64,000 bases of DNA from Sebaldella termitidis ATCC 33386 (GCF_000024405.1 NC_013517.1:2356001-2420000); one strand, 5' to 3'; positions 23,133 through 32,461 are shown, numbered from the stretch's first letter. The notes: generated by a model from the sequence alone, not told the origin. A program made the numbers and translations.

Positions 23133-24065
23133 TTAAAACCATTTTCTTTTTATCAGATACCATGTGCTGAGCATGGTCAGTACAATTGAAATTGCTATTA
23201 CTATTATAAAAGCATATTTTTGATTTTGAAAAGGCAGCGGAACATTCATTCCGTATACACTGGATACCAGCATCGGAAAATTGAGTATAATCGTAAGTGC
23301 TGCCAGTGCTTTCATTACAATATTCAAATTATTGGATATAATTGAAGAAAAAGCACTTGTCAGACTGTCCACTATGTTATTGTACAGCTGGCTCATCTCC
23401 AGCGCCTGATTATTTTCTATTATTACATCCCTGATGAATTCTTTCTCCTCGTCATTTTCCGAAAGCTTTCCGCTCAAAAGTCTTTCCATTACCATCTGGT
23501 TTCCTTTTAGCGAAGTAGTAAAATAGACCAGACTTTTTTCTATTTCCATAAGATTTATCAGTTCCTGATTTGACTGTGTTTTTCTCAGTCTTGCTTCTGC
23601 TCTGATTATATTTATATTTAATGTCTTCAGATATTTCAGATATCTTTTTGTAGTGGCAAGAAGTACCATCATTACAAAGCTTCTTATACTTTCAAATTTT
23701 TTCCCGTAATTATTTATTACCACATCTATAATATTCATATCTTCGGAAGCAATAAGAATAAGTTTTTCCGGAGTCAGTATTATTCCCATCGGTGTTGTCT
23801 TGAAAGTAAGATTCCCCGGCTTATTATCATCTTCTGTCGGAACTCTTATCAGTAAAAACAGCTGATTTTTATAATTTTCCAAACGCGGTATTTCATTCTT
23901 ATCAAGTGAATCCTTTAGATATTCATGGATTATCCTTTCTTTTTTGGAAATTTTATAAATATCTTCATACTGAGGATCTACCATTTTTATTAAATTAGCA
24001 TCTTTATACTCGGCAGAATTTTTTATTTCCTTTACATGACCGTTCAGCCTGTAATATCTTAACAT
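23133..24065 (-). CDS. corA: CorA-family magnesium/divalent-cation transporter
   Basis: A 310-residue protein. It has an N-terminal cytoplasmic funnel domain, a long helix (about 130-235), and two C-terminal membrane helices. The selectivity motif YGMNVPLPFQ lies at the first-helix end (about 271-280) and the tail is KRKWF. CorA forms homopentamers in the inner membrane that import Mg2+ along the potential. The length and motif are typical. It is the last gene of a three-gene unit with a phosphatase (30 bp gap) and a DUF4846 lipoprotein. Confidence 0.9.
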   Translation of the reverse strand: MLRYYRLNGHVKEIKNSAEYKDANLIKMVDPQYEDIYKISKKERIIHEYLKDSLDKNEIPRLENYKNQLFLLIRVPTEDDNKPGNLTFKTTPMGIILTPEKLILIASEDMNIIDVVINNYGKKFESIRSFVMMVLLATTKRYLKYLKTLNINIIRAEARLRKTQSNQELINLMEIEKSLVYFTTSLKGNQMVMERLLSGKLSENDEEKEFIRDVIIENNQALEMSQLYNNIVDSLTSAFSSIISNNLNIVMKALAALTIILNFPMLVSSVYGMNVPLPFQNQKYAFIIVIAISIVLTMLSTWYLIKRKWF

Positions 24066-24095
24066 TCTTCACCTCCTGCATTTTTATAATACTTA

Positions 24096-24716
24096 TTATT
24101 CATAATGTGAAGTATCATAAAACAGTTCTTCACCGAATAAACCATTATTATAATTATACATTGTCAAAGAAACATTGGGCTTTAAACCTCTGCTCCAAAA
24201 ATCCTTTACTTCCAGATTATTTATTGCGGAGATTATCGCCATAAGTGACATTCCGTGAGCTACTACAAGTATTTTCCCATCTTCCTTAGTGATAATATCA
24301 TCTAAAAAATTAGAGGTTCTGCTGATCAGCTCTTTATATGTCTCGCCGTTATATTCTGAAGGATTATATATTTCCGGATCTTCATGCATAATAGTTATTT
24401 CCCCTTTAAATCTTTCGTTCAGTGTTTCTATCTTTTTTCCTTCAAGAACGCCAAAATTCATTTCCTTTAATCTTTCGTCCGTAACTATAGGGCTTACTCT
24501 GTTTCCCAGTACTAATTCTGCAGTTTTCATTGTTCTTCCGCTTGGAGAAGCATAAACTTTTGAAAACTCAATATCTGCCAATCTTTCACTCAGCTTTTTT
24601 GCCTGAAAAATCCCAGTTTCCGTCAAATCTGAATCTAATGTCCCCTGTAATCTCATTTCTACATTCCATTTTGTCTGCCCGTGTCGAACTAATAGTATAT
24701 CCAGCAATTTGTTCAT
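24096..24716 (-). CDS. Histidine phosphatase family protein
   Basis: A 206-residue phosphoglycerate-mutase-like enzyme. The phosphohistidine motif LLVRHGQTKWN is at about residues 8-18 with the partner GTLDSDLTETG. A second Arg/Glu pair (ASPSGRTMKTAE and MNFGVLEGKK) and the distal VVAHGMSLMA His complete the active site. The size fits the GpmB/CobC/broad-specificity phosphatase group, which cannot be resolved by sequence alone. It is cytoplasmic, located between corA and the DUF4846 lipoprotein gene with short gaps (30 and 21 bp). Confidence 0.85.
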   Translation of the reverse strand: MNKLLDILLVRHGQTKWNVEMRLQGTLDSDLTETGIFQAKKLSERLADIEFSKVYASPSGRTMKTAELVLGNRVSPIVTDERLKEMNFGVLEGKKIETLNERFKGEITIMHEDPEIYNPSEYNGETYKELISRTSNFLDDIITKEDGKILVVAHGMSLMAIISAINNLEVKDFWSRGLKPNVSLTMYNYNNGLFGEELFYDTSHYE

Positions 24717-24737
24717 CTCCTTATTATTTTTATATTA

Positions 24738-25607
24738 TTAAAAAGTTTTAAACTGATCAGAAGTAAAAGTCCACTCCGGAGTATTCAGCGTCTGTTTTAT
24801 TTCGTCCAGTGAATACCACGGTGAAATTTTACTGTTAAAATTCTTTAGTATATGCATATCCTGAGCTGGCATATAACTCTGTGCCAGAAGAAATACTTTA
24901 TTTCCTTCCTTGTTCTGTCCTACATCCATAACTATTATAGCATGTCCAGGAAAACCGGGTTTTATAAATACATCTCCGGGAATCATATCTTTTATATCTT
25001 TACTTTTCATCTGTTTATCCAATGAATAAGTATTTGCATAAGAAAAAACCATTATCAGATATTTTCTGAAATTTTCATAACCATAATCTTCTTTTCCGCT
25101 TTTCACCCATGTGCTTTTATTTGAGCTGTTGGAAATTTTATATCCGCTTGCCCATTTATCAAAGTTGGCATCAAATCCGTTTACAAAGTTAAAGCTTATC
25201 TCTTTGTAACGTTTGTTTTTGTACAGATACTCTGCCCGAAGCCGCATTATAGCATCTGCACACTGCTGTAAATCCTGTGTTCCCACATCTATATCCAGTA
25301 TACTGTCATGCACTTTATTCGGTTTTTCTCTCCCGTCAAAATAATACACATTTTCTCCGTATTTTTTCACCGGAAATGTCTGAAGATAATGGGCAAAACT
25401 ATCTTCCGGAAATGTCATTCTTGCATATCCTTCCGGAAGATTATATCTTTTATCCACCGTCATTCCGTCCGGTATGACTATAGACTTTATTTCAACTGCT
25501 GTACCTGTATTTCTGCTTTCCTGTATATTGTCAGCTTTTCCCGACTTGCCGCAGGAAATCAAAAATATGACTATTATTAATAGTAATGTAAATTTCTTTT
25601 TTCTCAT
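24738..25607 (-). CDS. DUF4846 lipoprotein
   Basis: A 289-residue lipoprotein (lipobox LISC, Cys19). The mature part matches DUF4846: LPEGYARMTFPEDSFAHYLQ, VYYFDGREK, ILDIDVGTQDLQQCADAIMR and the C-terminal block with PGDVFIKPGFPGHAIIVMD. This last motif resembles a papain-like or NlpC-type His loop, so a hydrolase fold has some support, but no activity is established. It is predicted to be anchored facing the periplasm and heads the unit with the phosphatase and corA. Confidence 0.8.
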   Translation of the reverse strand: MRKKKFTLLLIIVIFLISCGKSGKADNIQESRNTGTAVEIKSIVIPDGMTVDKRYNLPEGYARMTFPEDSFAHYLQTFPVKKYGENVYYFDGREKPNKVHDSILDIDVGTQDLQQCADAIMRLRAEYLYKNKRYKEISFNFVNGFDANFDKWASGYKISNSSNKSTWVKSGKEDYGYENFRKYLIMVFSYANTYSLDKQMKSKDIKDMIPGDVFIKPGFPGHAIIVMDVGQNKEGNKVFLLAQSYMPAQDMHILKNFNSKISPWYSLDEIKQTLNTPEWTFTSDQFKTF

Positions 25608-25626
25608 TATTCCTCCCGTAATATAT

Positions 25627-25669
25627 AAAAAGACTTGTACACTTTACCGGTTAAGCAAAATTCCAAGTC
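25627..25669 (-). terminator. Terminator of the SIMPL gene
   Basis: GACTTG (25632-25637) pairs with CAAGTC (25664-25669) around a 26-base loop. On the minus strand TTTTTAT follows. Confidence 0.6.
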
Positions 25670-25679
25670 CGTTTTTCTT

Positions 25680-26396
25680 TTATTCTATTCTGTATTCAAT
25701 AGATATTACTGCTCTTACAGTTTTTTCAATAGAATATGTGTCATAATAACCAGTATCCGAAGTTTCAGATGTATTGTCCCCTGTTATCTGAAAAACACCC
25801 TGATTTACAGTTTTTACTCCGCCTATACTTCTTCCGTTATTTTTCAATAGTTCATTTGCTCTGAGTCTGGCATTTTTAGTTGCTTCTCCGAGTAAGTCTA
25901 TTTTCAGCTTTTCAATATTAGTGACAAAATACTGTGGTTCAGAAACTGCAAGTTCAATATTTTCTGATAATTTTAATGCCAAAGGATCAAGCTTATCCAC
26001 TTTATCAGTAGTTATCACTATCATCTGAGTAGCATTATATGATAATATCCTTGTTGTCTGATTACCTCTGTCATTAAAATAATATACCGGCTCTGAAACT
26101 ATATTTTCAAGTTTAATTTCAGAATCCTCGAAACCCTCTGCTTTTATCTGATCCGCTATATTTTGTGTATTTGTTTTCAAATGCTCCACAGCTGTATTTA
26201 TATCCTTATCGCTTGATTTAACAACTATAGCCAAAATTCCTTTATCGGACTTTACTTTTTTATCTGCTACCCCTTTTACGGTAACAACATCGTCTTTCTT
26301 TTTCAAAGACTCTATGGTATTTGATACTATTGCACTAGATATTATCAAACCTAATGAAAGTATCACAGCTACCAGTACAAACTGTACCCTTTTCAT
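25680..26396 (-). CDS. SIMPL-domain (DUF541) envelope protein
   Basis: A 238-residue protein with an N-terminal signal or anchor (FVLVAVILSLGLIISSAIV) and a SIMPL/DUF541 domain. Landmarks are VVTVKGVADKKVKSDKGILA, the LKTNTQNIADQIKAEGFED helix, YNATQMIVITT and the KNARLRANELLKNNGRSIGG segment. SIMPL proteins form periplasmic ring-shaped oligomers and have been linked to oxidative-stress tolerance in some bacteria; the role here is open. The promoter is perfect consensus, TTGACA-N17-TATAAT. Confidence 0.85.
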   Translation of the reverse strand: MKRVQFVLVAVILSLGLIISSAIVSNTIESLKKKDDVVTVKGVADKKVKSDKGILAIVVKSSDKDINTAVEHLKTNTQNIADQIKAEGFEDSEIKLENIVSEPVYYFNDRGNQTTRILSYNATQMIVITTDKVDKLDPLALKLSENIELAVSEPQYFVTNIEKLKIDLLGEATKNARLRANELLKNNGRSIGGVKTVNQGVFQITGDNTSETSDTGYYDTYSIEKTVRAVISIEYRIE

Positions 26397-26436
26397 AAAA
26401 CACCTCTTTGGTTAAAATTATTTCGACTTAAATATA

Positions 26437-26465
26437 ATTATAAAGAATTTAAAGTATTATGTCAA
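26437..26465 (-). promoter_or_regulatory. Consensus promoter of the SIMPL gene
   Basis: Minus strand: TTGACA (26465-26460), 17 bp, TATAAT (26442-26437), about 40 bp before the start codon at 26396. Confidence 0.85.
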
Positions 26466-26540
26466 GATGAGTTTCACACACAGACAACCGGCTGTAATGT
26501 TATAAAACCCTTGTCTTTACAGAATCAATACTATCATTTT

Positions 26541-26861
26541 TTATTTGCATACACTTGATTTGTCCTGATATATTTTTTCCAGTTTATCGTCTGCTATATT
26601 CATTTTATAGGCAGTACCTGTCTTCATATCCAGTTCGATATACGCTCTGTTTACAGTATGTGTATCATGATCCTCAAATATCTGATATTTATAATATCCG
26701 GGTCCGTCCTTTTCAGGGCTGTAATATTTCAAATTATCGTTTTTTGAGACAATAAGCTTATCTTTTATTACTGTATTTAGTAATTTTTCAGCCTTTGCAT
26801 CACAATTGGAAAAAGCTGCTGCTCCTGTAATCAATGCTAATAAAAATATTCCTTTTTTCAT
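26541..26861 (-). CDS. Secreted hypothetical protein, 106 aa
   Basis: A protein with signal peptide MKKGIFLLALITGAAAFS, followed by a small domain with two Cys (NCDAKAE and SSVCK), probably a disulphide. The body contains KYYSPEKDGPGYYKYQIFED and ELDMKTGTAYKMNI. No family is recognised. The frame extends upstream to 26915, but the ATG at 26861 has GAGGAG before it and begins the signal peptide. A TTGATT-N17-TACACT promoter lies upstream on the minus strand. It is likely periplasmic. Confidence 0.65.
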   Translation of the reverse strand: MKKGIFLLALITGAAAFSNCDAKAEKLLNTVIKDKLIVSKNDNLKYYSPEKDGPGYYKYQIFEDHDTHTVNRAYIELDMKTGTAYKMNIADDKLEKIYQDKSSVCK

Positions 26862-27026
26862 TTTTCTCCTCGCTTTCTTTACTCTTAGTGTACTAATTTT
26901 CCCAGTAAAAATCAATTAATTTTTATATTTTTTTCATTTATATAAAAATTTCTATATGAAAATGAATATTTTAAATTCTATTGTTAAATATGGTATAATT
27001 ATAGTGTGTGGTAGAAAGGTACGATT

Positions 27027-27209
27027 ATGAATAATATTAAAAATTTAGACTGTAATGAAATAAAAATGATTGAGTTTAAAGGGAGTGGAAGAAAGTGTAT
27101 TTTCAGAAATTCAATTTTTAGGAGTATGCTTTATGAAACACTGGATTCAAAAATCATTGATGCTATAAAGAATACCAAATCAGGGATTGCATCACAGATT
27201 AAAGAATAA
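27027..27209 (+). CDS. Possible small protein, 60 aa
   Basis: A short frame with AAAGG ten bases before the ATG. A TATAAT-type -10 lies about 30 bases upstream (near 26995), and a strong terminator is 33 bp after the stop. The translated product has no known domain, and the RBS is moderate. It may be a real small protein, or the transcript may be non-coding. Confidence 0.4.
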   Translation: MNNIKNLDCNEIKMIEFKGSGRKCIFRNSIFRSMLYETLDSKIIDAIKNTKSGIASQIKE

Positions 27210-27242
27210 GAATTCATTGTATTTATTATAAATCCACACACA

Positions 27243-27269
27243 AACCGGGAAAGTATTTCCCGGTTTTTT
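27243..27269 (+). terminator. Strong intrinsic terminator
   Basis: AACCGGGAAA pairs with TTTCCCGGTT around GTA, followed by TTTT. Confidence 0.85.
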
Positions 27270-27286
27270 ATCCGCAAAATATAAAA

Positions 27287-27487
27287 GGAACTGCTGATAA
27301 CATAAAATTATATATCGTCGCAGAGGCTGTCAGGGATCTACACATATATAATTTTTTTGTTAATACACAGTTCCAAATCTATTTTATATATACTTAAGGT
27401 AGTTTTAGAAATATAAGGGAGGTAAAAACCTCCACGAACACACAAAACATTAAGAAAAATACTCTCTCTTCTAAGTCAAGTATATAT
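27287..27487. other. Gap of 370 bp with nested inverted repeats
   Basis: No gene is visible between 27210 and 27579. The gap contains GGAACTG/CAGTTCC (27287-27293 with 27368-27374) enclosing AAATTATATAT/ATATATAATTT (27305-27315 with 27344-27354). A second hairpin follows, ATATATACTT/AAGTATATAT (27386-27395 with 27478-27487), enclosing GGAGGT/ACCTCC (27418-27433). This could be a structured RNA; see findings. Confidence 0.4.
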
Positions 27488-27579
27488 TAACAAAAATTCC
27501 ATGATAATAATACACAATTTGTGAAGAAAATTATTATCATTTCCTTACAAAATTGATAGTTCATTCTAAAATATAGTAC

Positions 27580-28950
27580 TCAGACATTTTTTTCCAGCAG
27601 CGACACTACTTCTACATGAGGCGTATTCGGGAACATATCCACACACACACTCTTTACCAGCTCAAACCCAGATTTTTTTAGTATCTCTACATCCTGAATA
27701 AATGTTTTTGGATTACATGATACATAAATTATCTCATTCATATCAAATTCCAGTATTTTTTCAAGAGCCTTCTGTCCCACCCCGGCTCTCGGAGGATCAA
27801 ATATAACTATATCAGGTCTGATATCCGCTTCTCTCAGCTCCTCTGCTTTTTTGAATACATCTCCGGCAATAAATTTACAGTTTTTTATATTATTAAGCTC
27901 TGCATTTTCATTTGCTTTTTCTACTGCTTCCTCTACCAGCTCTATTCCATAAACATATCTGGCATTTTTAGATACTATCTGTCCTATTGTCCCGGTTCCG
28001 CTGAAAAGGTCAAAGATTATTTTATCCTCGGTATCCGGCAAAAATTCCAGAACCTTCGAATACAGTAATTCAGCACCTGACGAATTAGTCTGAAAAAATG
28101 AATACGGACTTATTTTAAAGTCATGTCCGAGAAGCTTTTCATGAAAATCCTTCTCTCCATACAGTATTTTTTCACTTTCAGAGTTGACAGCATCTGAGAT
28201 ATTGTCATTAATCGTCCATAAAAGTCCGATAATCTTTTTGCTAAGTTCCAAACTTAAAATTCCGTTCCTCCATTCATTCATGTCATAGTCTGACTGTGAT
28301 GTTGTTATCAGATTTATAAGCAGTTCTCCTGTAAATTCTCCTTTTCTTATCACAAGATTTCTAAGAAAACCTGTATGTTTCATTTTATGATAAAAGCTTA
28401 AATTTTCCTTTTTAAAAAAATCAATAGTAAAATTAGTTATTTTATTAAAATCCTCATCCATTAATTTACAATCTCTAATGGTTATTATATCATAAAAACT
28501 TCCTCTCTTATGAAGCCCGAGAGTAAGCGGTCCGTCTTTTTCCGCATTGCCGAATGTAAGCTCCATTTTATTTCTGTAGCCAAACTGCTGCTTTGCCGGA
28601 ACTATTCCCAAAAAGTTTTCGAAATCAATCTGCTTCCCGCCAAAAAGCTCTCTTATTTGCCCGGTTTTCAGCTCAAGCTGATCATTATATGATAAATGCT
28701 GATAAGTACAGCCTCCGCACAGATCAAAATGAATACAGGCCGGTTCTATCTGATTTTCCGCTTTTTTTATTACCTCTACATTTCCAAGCTCTATTTTATC
28801 TTTCTTCATTTTCTTTATTCTGCCTGTTACGGTTTGACCCGGTATGCAGTTTAGTTTCGGGTAAACTTTCCTTTGTTCAAAAAAACCATATGGTTTATTT
28901 GGGAACTTTACATCAACTACTTCTATTGTAAGGTGTTCTCCTTTTTTCAT
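27580..28950 (-). CDS. rlmD: 23S rRNA (uracil-C5)-methyltransferase RlmD/RumA type
   Basis: A 456-residue protein: TRAM domain (about 1-60), iron-sulfur cysteines including HFDLCGGCTYQHLSY, a central domain, and a C-terminal SAM methyltransferase domain. Landmarks are SPYSFFQTNSSGAELL, IFDLFSGTGTIGQIV (SAM-binding), VIFDPPRAGV and IIYVSCNPKTFIQDV with the catalytic Cys. The family makes m5U in 23S rRNA (U1939 for RlmD) or tRNA. Assignment to RlmD rather than TrmA/RlmCD is by overall likeness. It lies 14 bp after msrA in the same direction. Confidence 0.88.
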   Translation of the reverse strand: MKKGEHLTIEVVDVKFPNKPYGFFEQRKVYPKLNCIPGQTVTGRIKKMKKDKIELGNVEVIKKAENQIEPACIHFDLCGGCTYQHLSYNDQLELKTGQIRELFGGKQIDFENFLGIVPAKQQFGYRNKMELTFGNAEKDGPLTLGLHKRGSFYDIITIRDCKLMDEDFNKITNFTIDFFKKENLSFYHKMKHTGFLRNLVIRKGEFTGELLINLITTSQSDYDMNEWRNGILSLELSKKIIGLLWTINDNISDAVNSESEKILYGEKDFHEKLLGHDFKISPYSFFQTNSSGAELLYSKVLEFLPDTEDKIIFDLFSGTGTIGQIVSKNARYVYGIELVEEAVEKANENAELNNIKNCKFIAGDVFKKAEELREADIRPDIVIFDPPRAGVGQKALEKILEFDMNEIIYVSCNPKTFIQDVEILKKSGFELVKSVCVDMFPNTPHVEVVSLLEKNV

Positions 28951-28964
28951 TTTCTCTCCTAATT

Positions 28965-29498
28965 CTAATTACTTGCCAGTATTTTTTCCAAATCCAGATG
29001 CGGTTTTATCTCCTCGTCTTTTATTAGATTCAAATCCACATGACAATAGCCTTTGGGATTTTTTATAAGATAATTTTGATGGTACTCTTCGGCATTCCAG
29101 AATCTGCTCTCTTTTTTTATATCAACCACTATTGGTTTATTATATTTTCCAGCCTCATCCTTAATAAAATTTTCTGCAATTTCTTTATCTTCAGCTGTTT
29201 TATAGTATATCCCCGTTCTGTACTGTGTCCCTATGTCATAGCCCTGTCTGTTCAGAGATGTAGGATCTATTATTCTGAAAAGATGTTCCAGAATTTTTTT
29301 CAGTGTAATTATATTTTCATCATAAATTATTTTACAAGCTTCAGCATGATTTGTAGTTCCGCTGCATACTTCCTTATACGTAGGATTCTCACTGACACCG
29401 TCTGTATACCCTACTTCTGTTTTTATAACTCCGTTAAGTCTTTGGAAATATGCTTCAACACCCCAAAAACATCCGCCTGCAAGTATAATTTCTTTCAT
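28965..29498 (-). CDS. msrA: Peptide methionine-(S)-S-oxide reductase
   Basis: A 177-residue MsrA with the catalytic Cys in AGGCFWGVEAYFQ (about residue 10) and the conserved TEVGYTDG, GTTNHAEACKIIYDE and YDIGTQYRTGIYYKT blocks. It reduces the S-epimer of methionine sulfoxide in proteins, using thioredoxin. The length is typical for a single-domain enzyme without a fused MsrB. The protein is cytoplasmic by lack of a signal. It forms a probable two-gene unit with rlmD. Confidence 0.95.
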   Translation of the reverse strand: MKEIILAGGCFWGVEAYFQRLNGVIKTEVGYTDGVSENPTYKEVCSGTTNHAEACKIIYDENIITLKKILEHLFRIIDPTSLNRQGYDIGTQYRTGIYYKTAEDKEIAENFIKDEAGKYNKPIVVDIKKESRFWNAEEYHQNYLIKNPKGYCHVDLNLIKDEEIKPHLDLEKILASN

Positions 29499-29615
29499 AT
29501 TTTATCACCTCGTGTAAATAAGATACCATACTTTAAGATATTTTTCCATGTTTTATATTTTTTTCTTCTCTTTTGAAAAAAATGTATTATAATATATTAT
29601 AAGAGGTGATATTAA

Positions 29616-30008
29616 ATGATCTTAAAAATTAATTCTTCAGCAAAAAATGAATTTATCGAAGTAACAGCTATGGTGAAAAATACCATACAGGAAAATAAAT
29701 GGAGAAACGGTATACTTTTTTTGAATGTGCTTCATACGACTGCCGCACTTACAATAAATGAAAATGCAGACGATGATGTAAAAACCGATCTTATTAATGC
29801 CCTGAATGATTTAGTTCCGGACATCAGATATTATCATACGGAAGGAAACAGCGATTCACATCTGAAAGCCTCCCTTATAGGCTCTGATCTCACGGTACAG
29901 GTCGTAAACGGAACTCCAGTTCTGGGACGATGGCAGGGAATTTATTTTTGTGAATTTGATGGTCCGCGGTCAAACAGAGAGATAAAAATACAGTTTATTG
30001 AAAAATAA
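29616..30008 (+). CDS. YjbQ family (UPF0047) protein
   Basis: A 130-residue protein of the YjbQ/UPF0047 family. Signatures are LNVLHTTAALTINENADDDV (metal-site His and Asn), YYHTEGNSDSHLKASLIG (second His cluster) and GRWQGIYFCEFDGPRSNR. The family has been described as secondary thiamine-phosphate synthase enzymes because the E. coli member can complement a thiE defect at low level; the physiological function is not settled. Full length. GAGGTG precedes the ATG. Confidence 0.85.
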   Translation: MILKINSSAKNEFIEVTAMVKNTIQENKWRNGILFLNVLHTTAALTINENADDDVKTDLINALNDLVPDIRYYHTEGNSDSHLKASLIGSDLTVQVVNGTPVLGRWQGIYFCEFDGPRSNREIKIQFIEK

Positions 30009-30057
30009 TATTAGTGTAATATCTAAGTTATAAATAAGACATTACACTACTATATAT

Positions 30058-30082
30058 GGAAGCAGAAATGCTTCCTTTTCTT
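30058..30082 (+). terminator. Terminator after yjbQ-like gene
   Basis: GGAAGCA (30058-30064) pairs with TGCTTCC (30069-30075), then a TTTTCTTTTTTT run. An additional inverted repeat, AGTGTAAT/ATTACACT (30013-30048), precedes it. Confidence 0.75.
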
Positions 30083-30085
30083 TTT

Positions 30086-30865
30086 TTAAATGAGTCTGTA
30101 TTTTTTCAGAGCATTATAAATACCGTTATTGCTGACATTATCAGTTGTCATATAGGCGATATCTTTGATTTCTGCCACTGCATTTCCCATAGCCGTACTG
30201 TATTTTACCAGTTCCATCATTTCTCTGTCATTCTTTCCGTCTCCGAATGCATATGTATTCTCATACGGTATTTTTAAGTATTCATACAGATACTTTACAG
30301 CCGTTCCTTTGGAAAATCCTGAGAGATAAATATCCATATGCGTATTTGGACTTTCATAAATATGATAAATCCATTCTGAAGGAAGATTTTCTATAGCATT
30401 ATACATATCATTTTTATTATGAAATAATGCTGTTACCGCATTTATCTTTTCATCAACAGGAATACCCAGTCTGTAATCCGGTTTTCCGTATATTTTGTCA
30501 TGTTCGTTTATAAGAAAATTATCCGCTTCACTGATTAATATATCATGGTATCCTCCCATTATATATGCTCCGTTAAATTTTTTCAGTACTGTCATCATAT
30601 TAGTAAGCTGATCTGCAGAAAAAACTTTATTATGTATTTCATTTCCCTGAAATTCAATATAGTTTCCGTTTGACAGCACCATACCTGAAAAAGGCAGGCT
30701 TTTTAGTTCTTCTGTAAGATTTGTTCTTGCAGTAGCAACTATACAGTAATTCCCTGTTTTATCCAAAAGCTCTATCGCTTTTTTTGTCTGATCCGGAACA
30801 TTATCCATTCCTATGGAATGGTCTAAAAGTGTTCCGTCAACATCAAAAAAAATTATATTTTTCAT
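30086..30865 (-). CDS. HAD superfamily Cof-type hydrolase
   Basis: About 259 residues, Cof/IIB-type HAD phosphatase. Motif I is FFDVDGTLLDHS (nucleophile Asp at about residue 7), then ATARTN (motif II), KGTAVKYLYEYL (motif III Lys) and FGDGKNDREMME (motif IV). Substrates of this group are sugar phosphates or cofactor phosphates such as pyridoxal phosphate or FMN. The frame begins at 30913, but AGGAG precedes the ATG at 30865, which starts right before motif I. It follows the NCS2 permease gene at a 71-bp gap. Confidence 0.85.
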   Translation of the reverse strand: MKNIIFFDVDGTLLDHSIGMDNVPDQTKKAIELLDKTGNYCIVATARTNLTEELKSLPFSGMVLSNGNYIEFQGNEIHNKVFSADQLTNMMTVLKKFNGAYIMGGYHDILISEADNFLINEHDKIYGKPDYRLGIPVDEKINAVTALFHNKNDMYNAIENLPSEWIYHIYESPNTHMDIYLSGFSKGTAVKYLYEYLKIPYENTYAFGDGKNDREMMELVKYSTAMGNAVAEIKDIAYMTTDNVSNNGIYNALKKYRLI

Positions 30866-30936
30866 AACTGATCTCCTTTTCTTATATTTAAAATTTCTTC
30901 CTGAAATTTTCAAATTATATAATTCGTATAAGAATA

Positions 30937-32232
30937 TTATGCGGCTTTTTTTCCTGCTCTTCGTTTTTTTAATAAAAATATCTGTTCCAAGATCACTCCC
31001 AGAAGTGATCCGGTTATTAAACCATTTCCTGCGAATGCTGAAATTATTGACGGAAGCCCGTTTAATGCCGATTGCGGCAAAAATGATATTCCCACGCCTG
31101 CCAGTATGGAAATACCTATTATTGTATATGAATTTTCCTCATCAATGACCTTTTTCAATTCAAATAAAGCCATGCTTATCATTTTTGAAAAAAGTACAAA
31201 GGTCACAGAATACCCGATTGCAGCCGGCAGAGATGCCATTATGTTTATAAACTTTGGAAACAGTGAAACGATGCTTACCAATATACAGCCTGCCAGATAA
31301 GGAACCATAGATTTTTCACCAATCTGTGCTACAAAACCTGCCGAGCTGGAAACAGGTACTGTCCCTACTGTATTAAATGTACCGCCCAAAATCTGGTTTA
31401 TACCCGATACAAGGCCGGAATTCTTATACTTTTCTACTAATTTTTCTTCATTGTCTCCCGTTATGCTTCCCATTATACTTATCGAAGCCAGCATATTCAT
31501 TATTAACAAAAAAGTTATGAAAAAAGCTGTGGAAGCCATGCCCGGATCGAATTTCGGCATACCGAACGCCAAAGGTCTGGGGAAGTTTATTATTTTATCT
31601 GTAAATATTATTTTTCCGGTTTTATTAAACATCATAAAGATAAGCCACCCTGCTCCTATGCTTAATAAAATGGAAAACTGTCTTATTCTCTTATTCTTTG
31701 AACTTCCAAGGCAAAAAGTAAGTATAATCACTCCTATGCTTAAAACTGCAGTTACAGGCTCTATTACCTGATTCTGTGCATTTATTCCAATAATGCCTTT
31801 TATAAATGTTCCGCTTAACTGTAATGTAAGTAAAAGAAGGTAAATAATAGTTATTACAGGACTGAAAAAAACAGAGATTTTATCCATCAGGCCTGTAACG
31901 GAAAGAATTATAAATAATATTCCGCTTAATATCATTCCGCCGGAAAATATCTGCAAAACCTCTATATTAGTGGCATAACCCGCTGCTATCATCCCACTGT
32001 ATATGCTTAGAACACTCCACCACAGACCAGCCGGACTTTCAGATATCGGCATTTTATGCCCGAAAAACCCCTGTATACACCCTGCTATCCCCAGAATAAA
32101 AAGTGTATTTTGCATTAATATCAGTGTTTCCTGCGGATTCAGCATATATAAGTCAGATACTGAAATTGGAACTGCTATTGATGCTGCTATTATAAAAAGC
32201 ATCCATTGCAGTCCCAAAATAAAGTTTTTCAT
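30937..32232 (-). CDS. NCS2-type uracil/xanthine permease
   Basis: A 431-residue multi-pass inner-membrane protein with about 12-14 hydrophobic segments. It resembles the nucleobase:cation symporter-2 family in the uracil/xanthine transporter branch. Visible landmarks are GLQWMLFIIAASIAVPIS at the N-terminus, PISESPAGLWW, and the TGDNEE ... NQILGGTFNTVGTVPVSSS region, equivalent to the family's substrate/signature segment. It likely imports a nucleobase by proton symport. TTGACA lies upstream on the minus strand (about 32293-32298), 17 bp before TTAAAT. Confidence 0.8.
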   Translation of the reverse strand: MKNFILGLQWMLFIIAASIAVPISVSDLYMLNPQETLILMQNTLFILGIAGCIQGFFGHKMPISESPAGLWWSVLSIYSGMIAAGYATNIEVLQIFSGGMILSGILFIILSVTGLMDKISVFFSPVITIIYLLLLTLQLSGTFIKGIIGINAQNQVIEPVTAVLSIGVIILTFCLGSSKNKRIRQFSILLSIGAGWLIFMMFNKTGKIIFTDKIINFPRPLAFGMPKFDPGMASTAFFITFLLIMNMLASISIMGSITGDNEEKLVEKYKNSGLVSGINQILGGTFNTVGTVPVSSSAGFVAQIGEKSMVPYLAGCILVSIVSLFPKFINIMASLPAAIGYSVTFVLFSKMISMALFELKKVIDEENSYTIIGISILAGVGISFLPQSALNGLPSIISAFAGNGLITGSLLGVILEQIFLLKKRRAGKKAA

Positions 32233-32461
32233 ACTTTTCCCCTTTCAAGACAAATATTTCAAGATTCATATTCTTCTTATCATTTAAACCTAAAAAGGAT
32301 TAATTGTCAACACTTTTATAAAATACCGCCGAAACGATTTATAAAATTCAATCTCCAAATGGAGAGCCTGCCGCTTTTACAGCTTAAATATAAAATCGGA
32401 TATTTTTATTCTGAAAAATCTTCTGTTATTTTAATTTATAAAAAATTTTATGAAAAAATAA

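Noticed and set aside
29040-29576. Plus-strand frame of 178 codons opposite msrA
   Set aside because: It mirrors msrA, whose protein is clearly conserved; hydrophobic translation typical of an antisense shadow.
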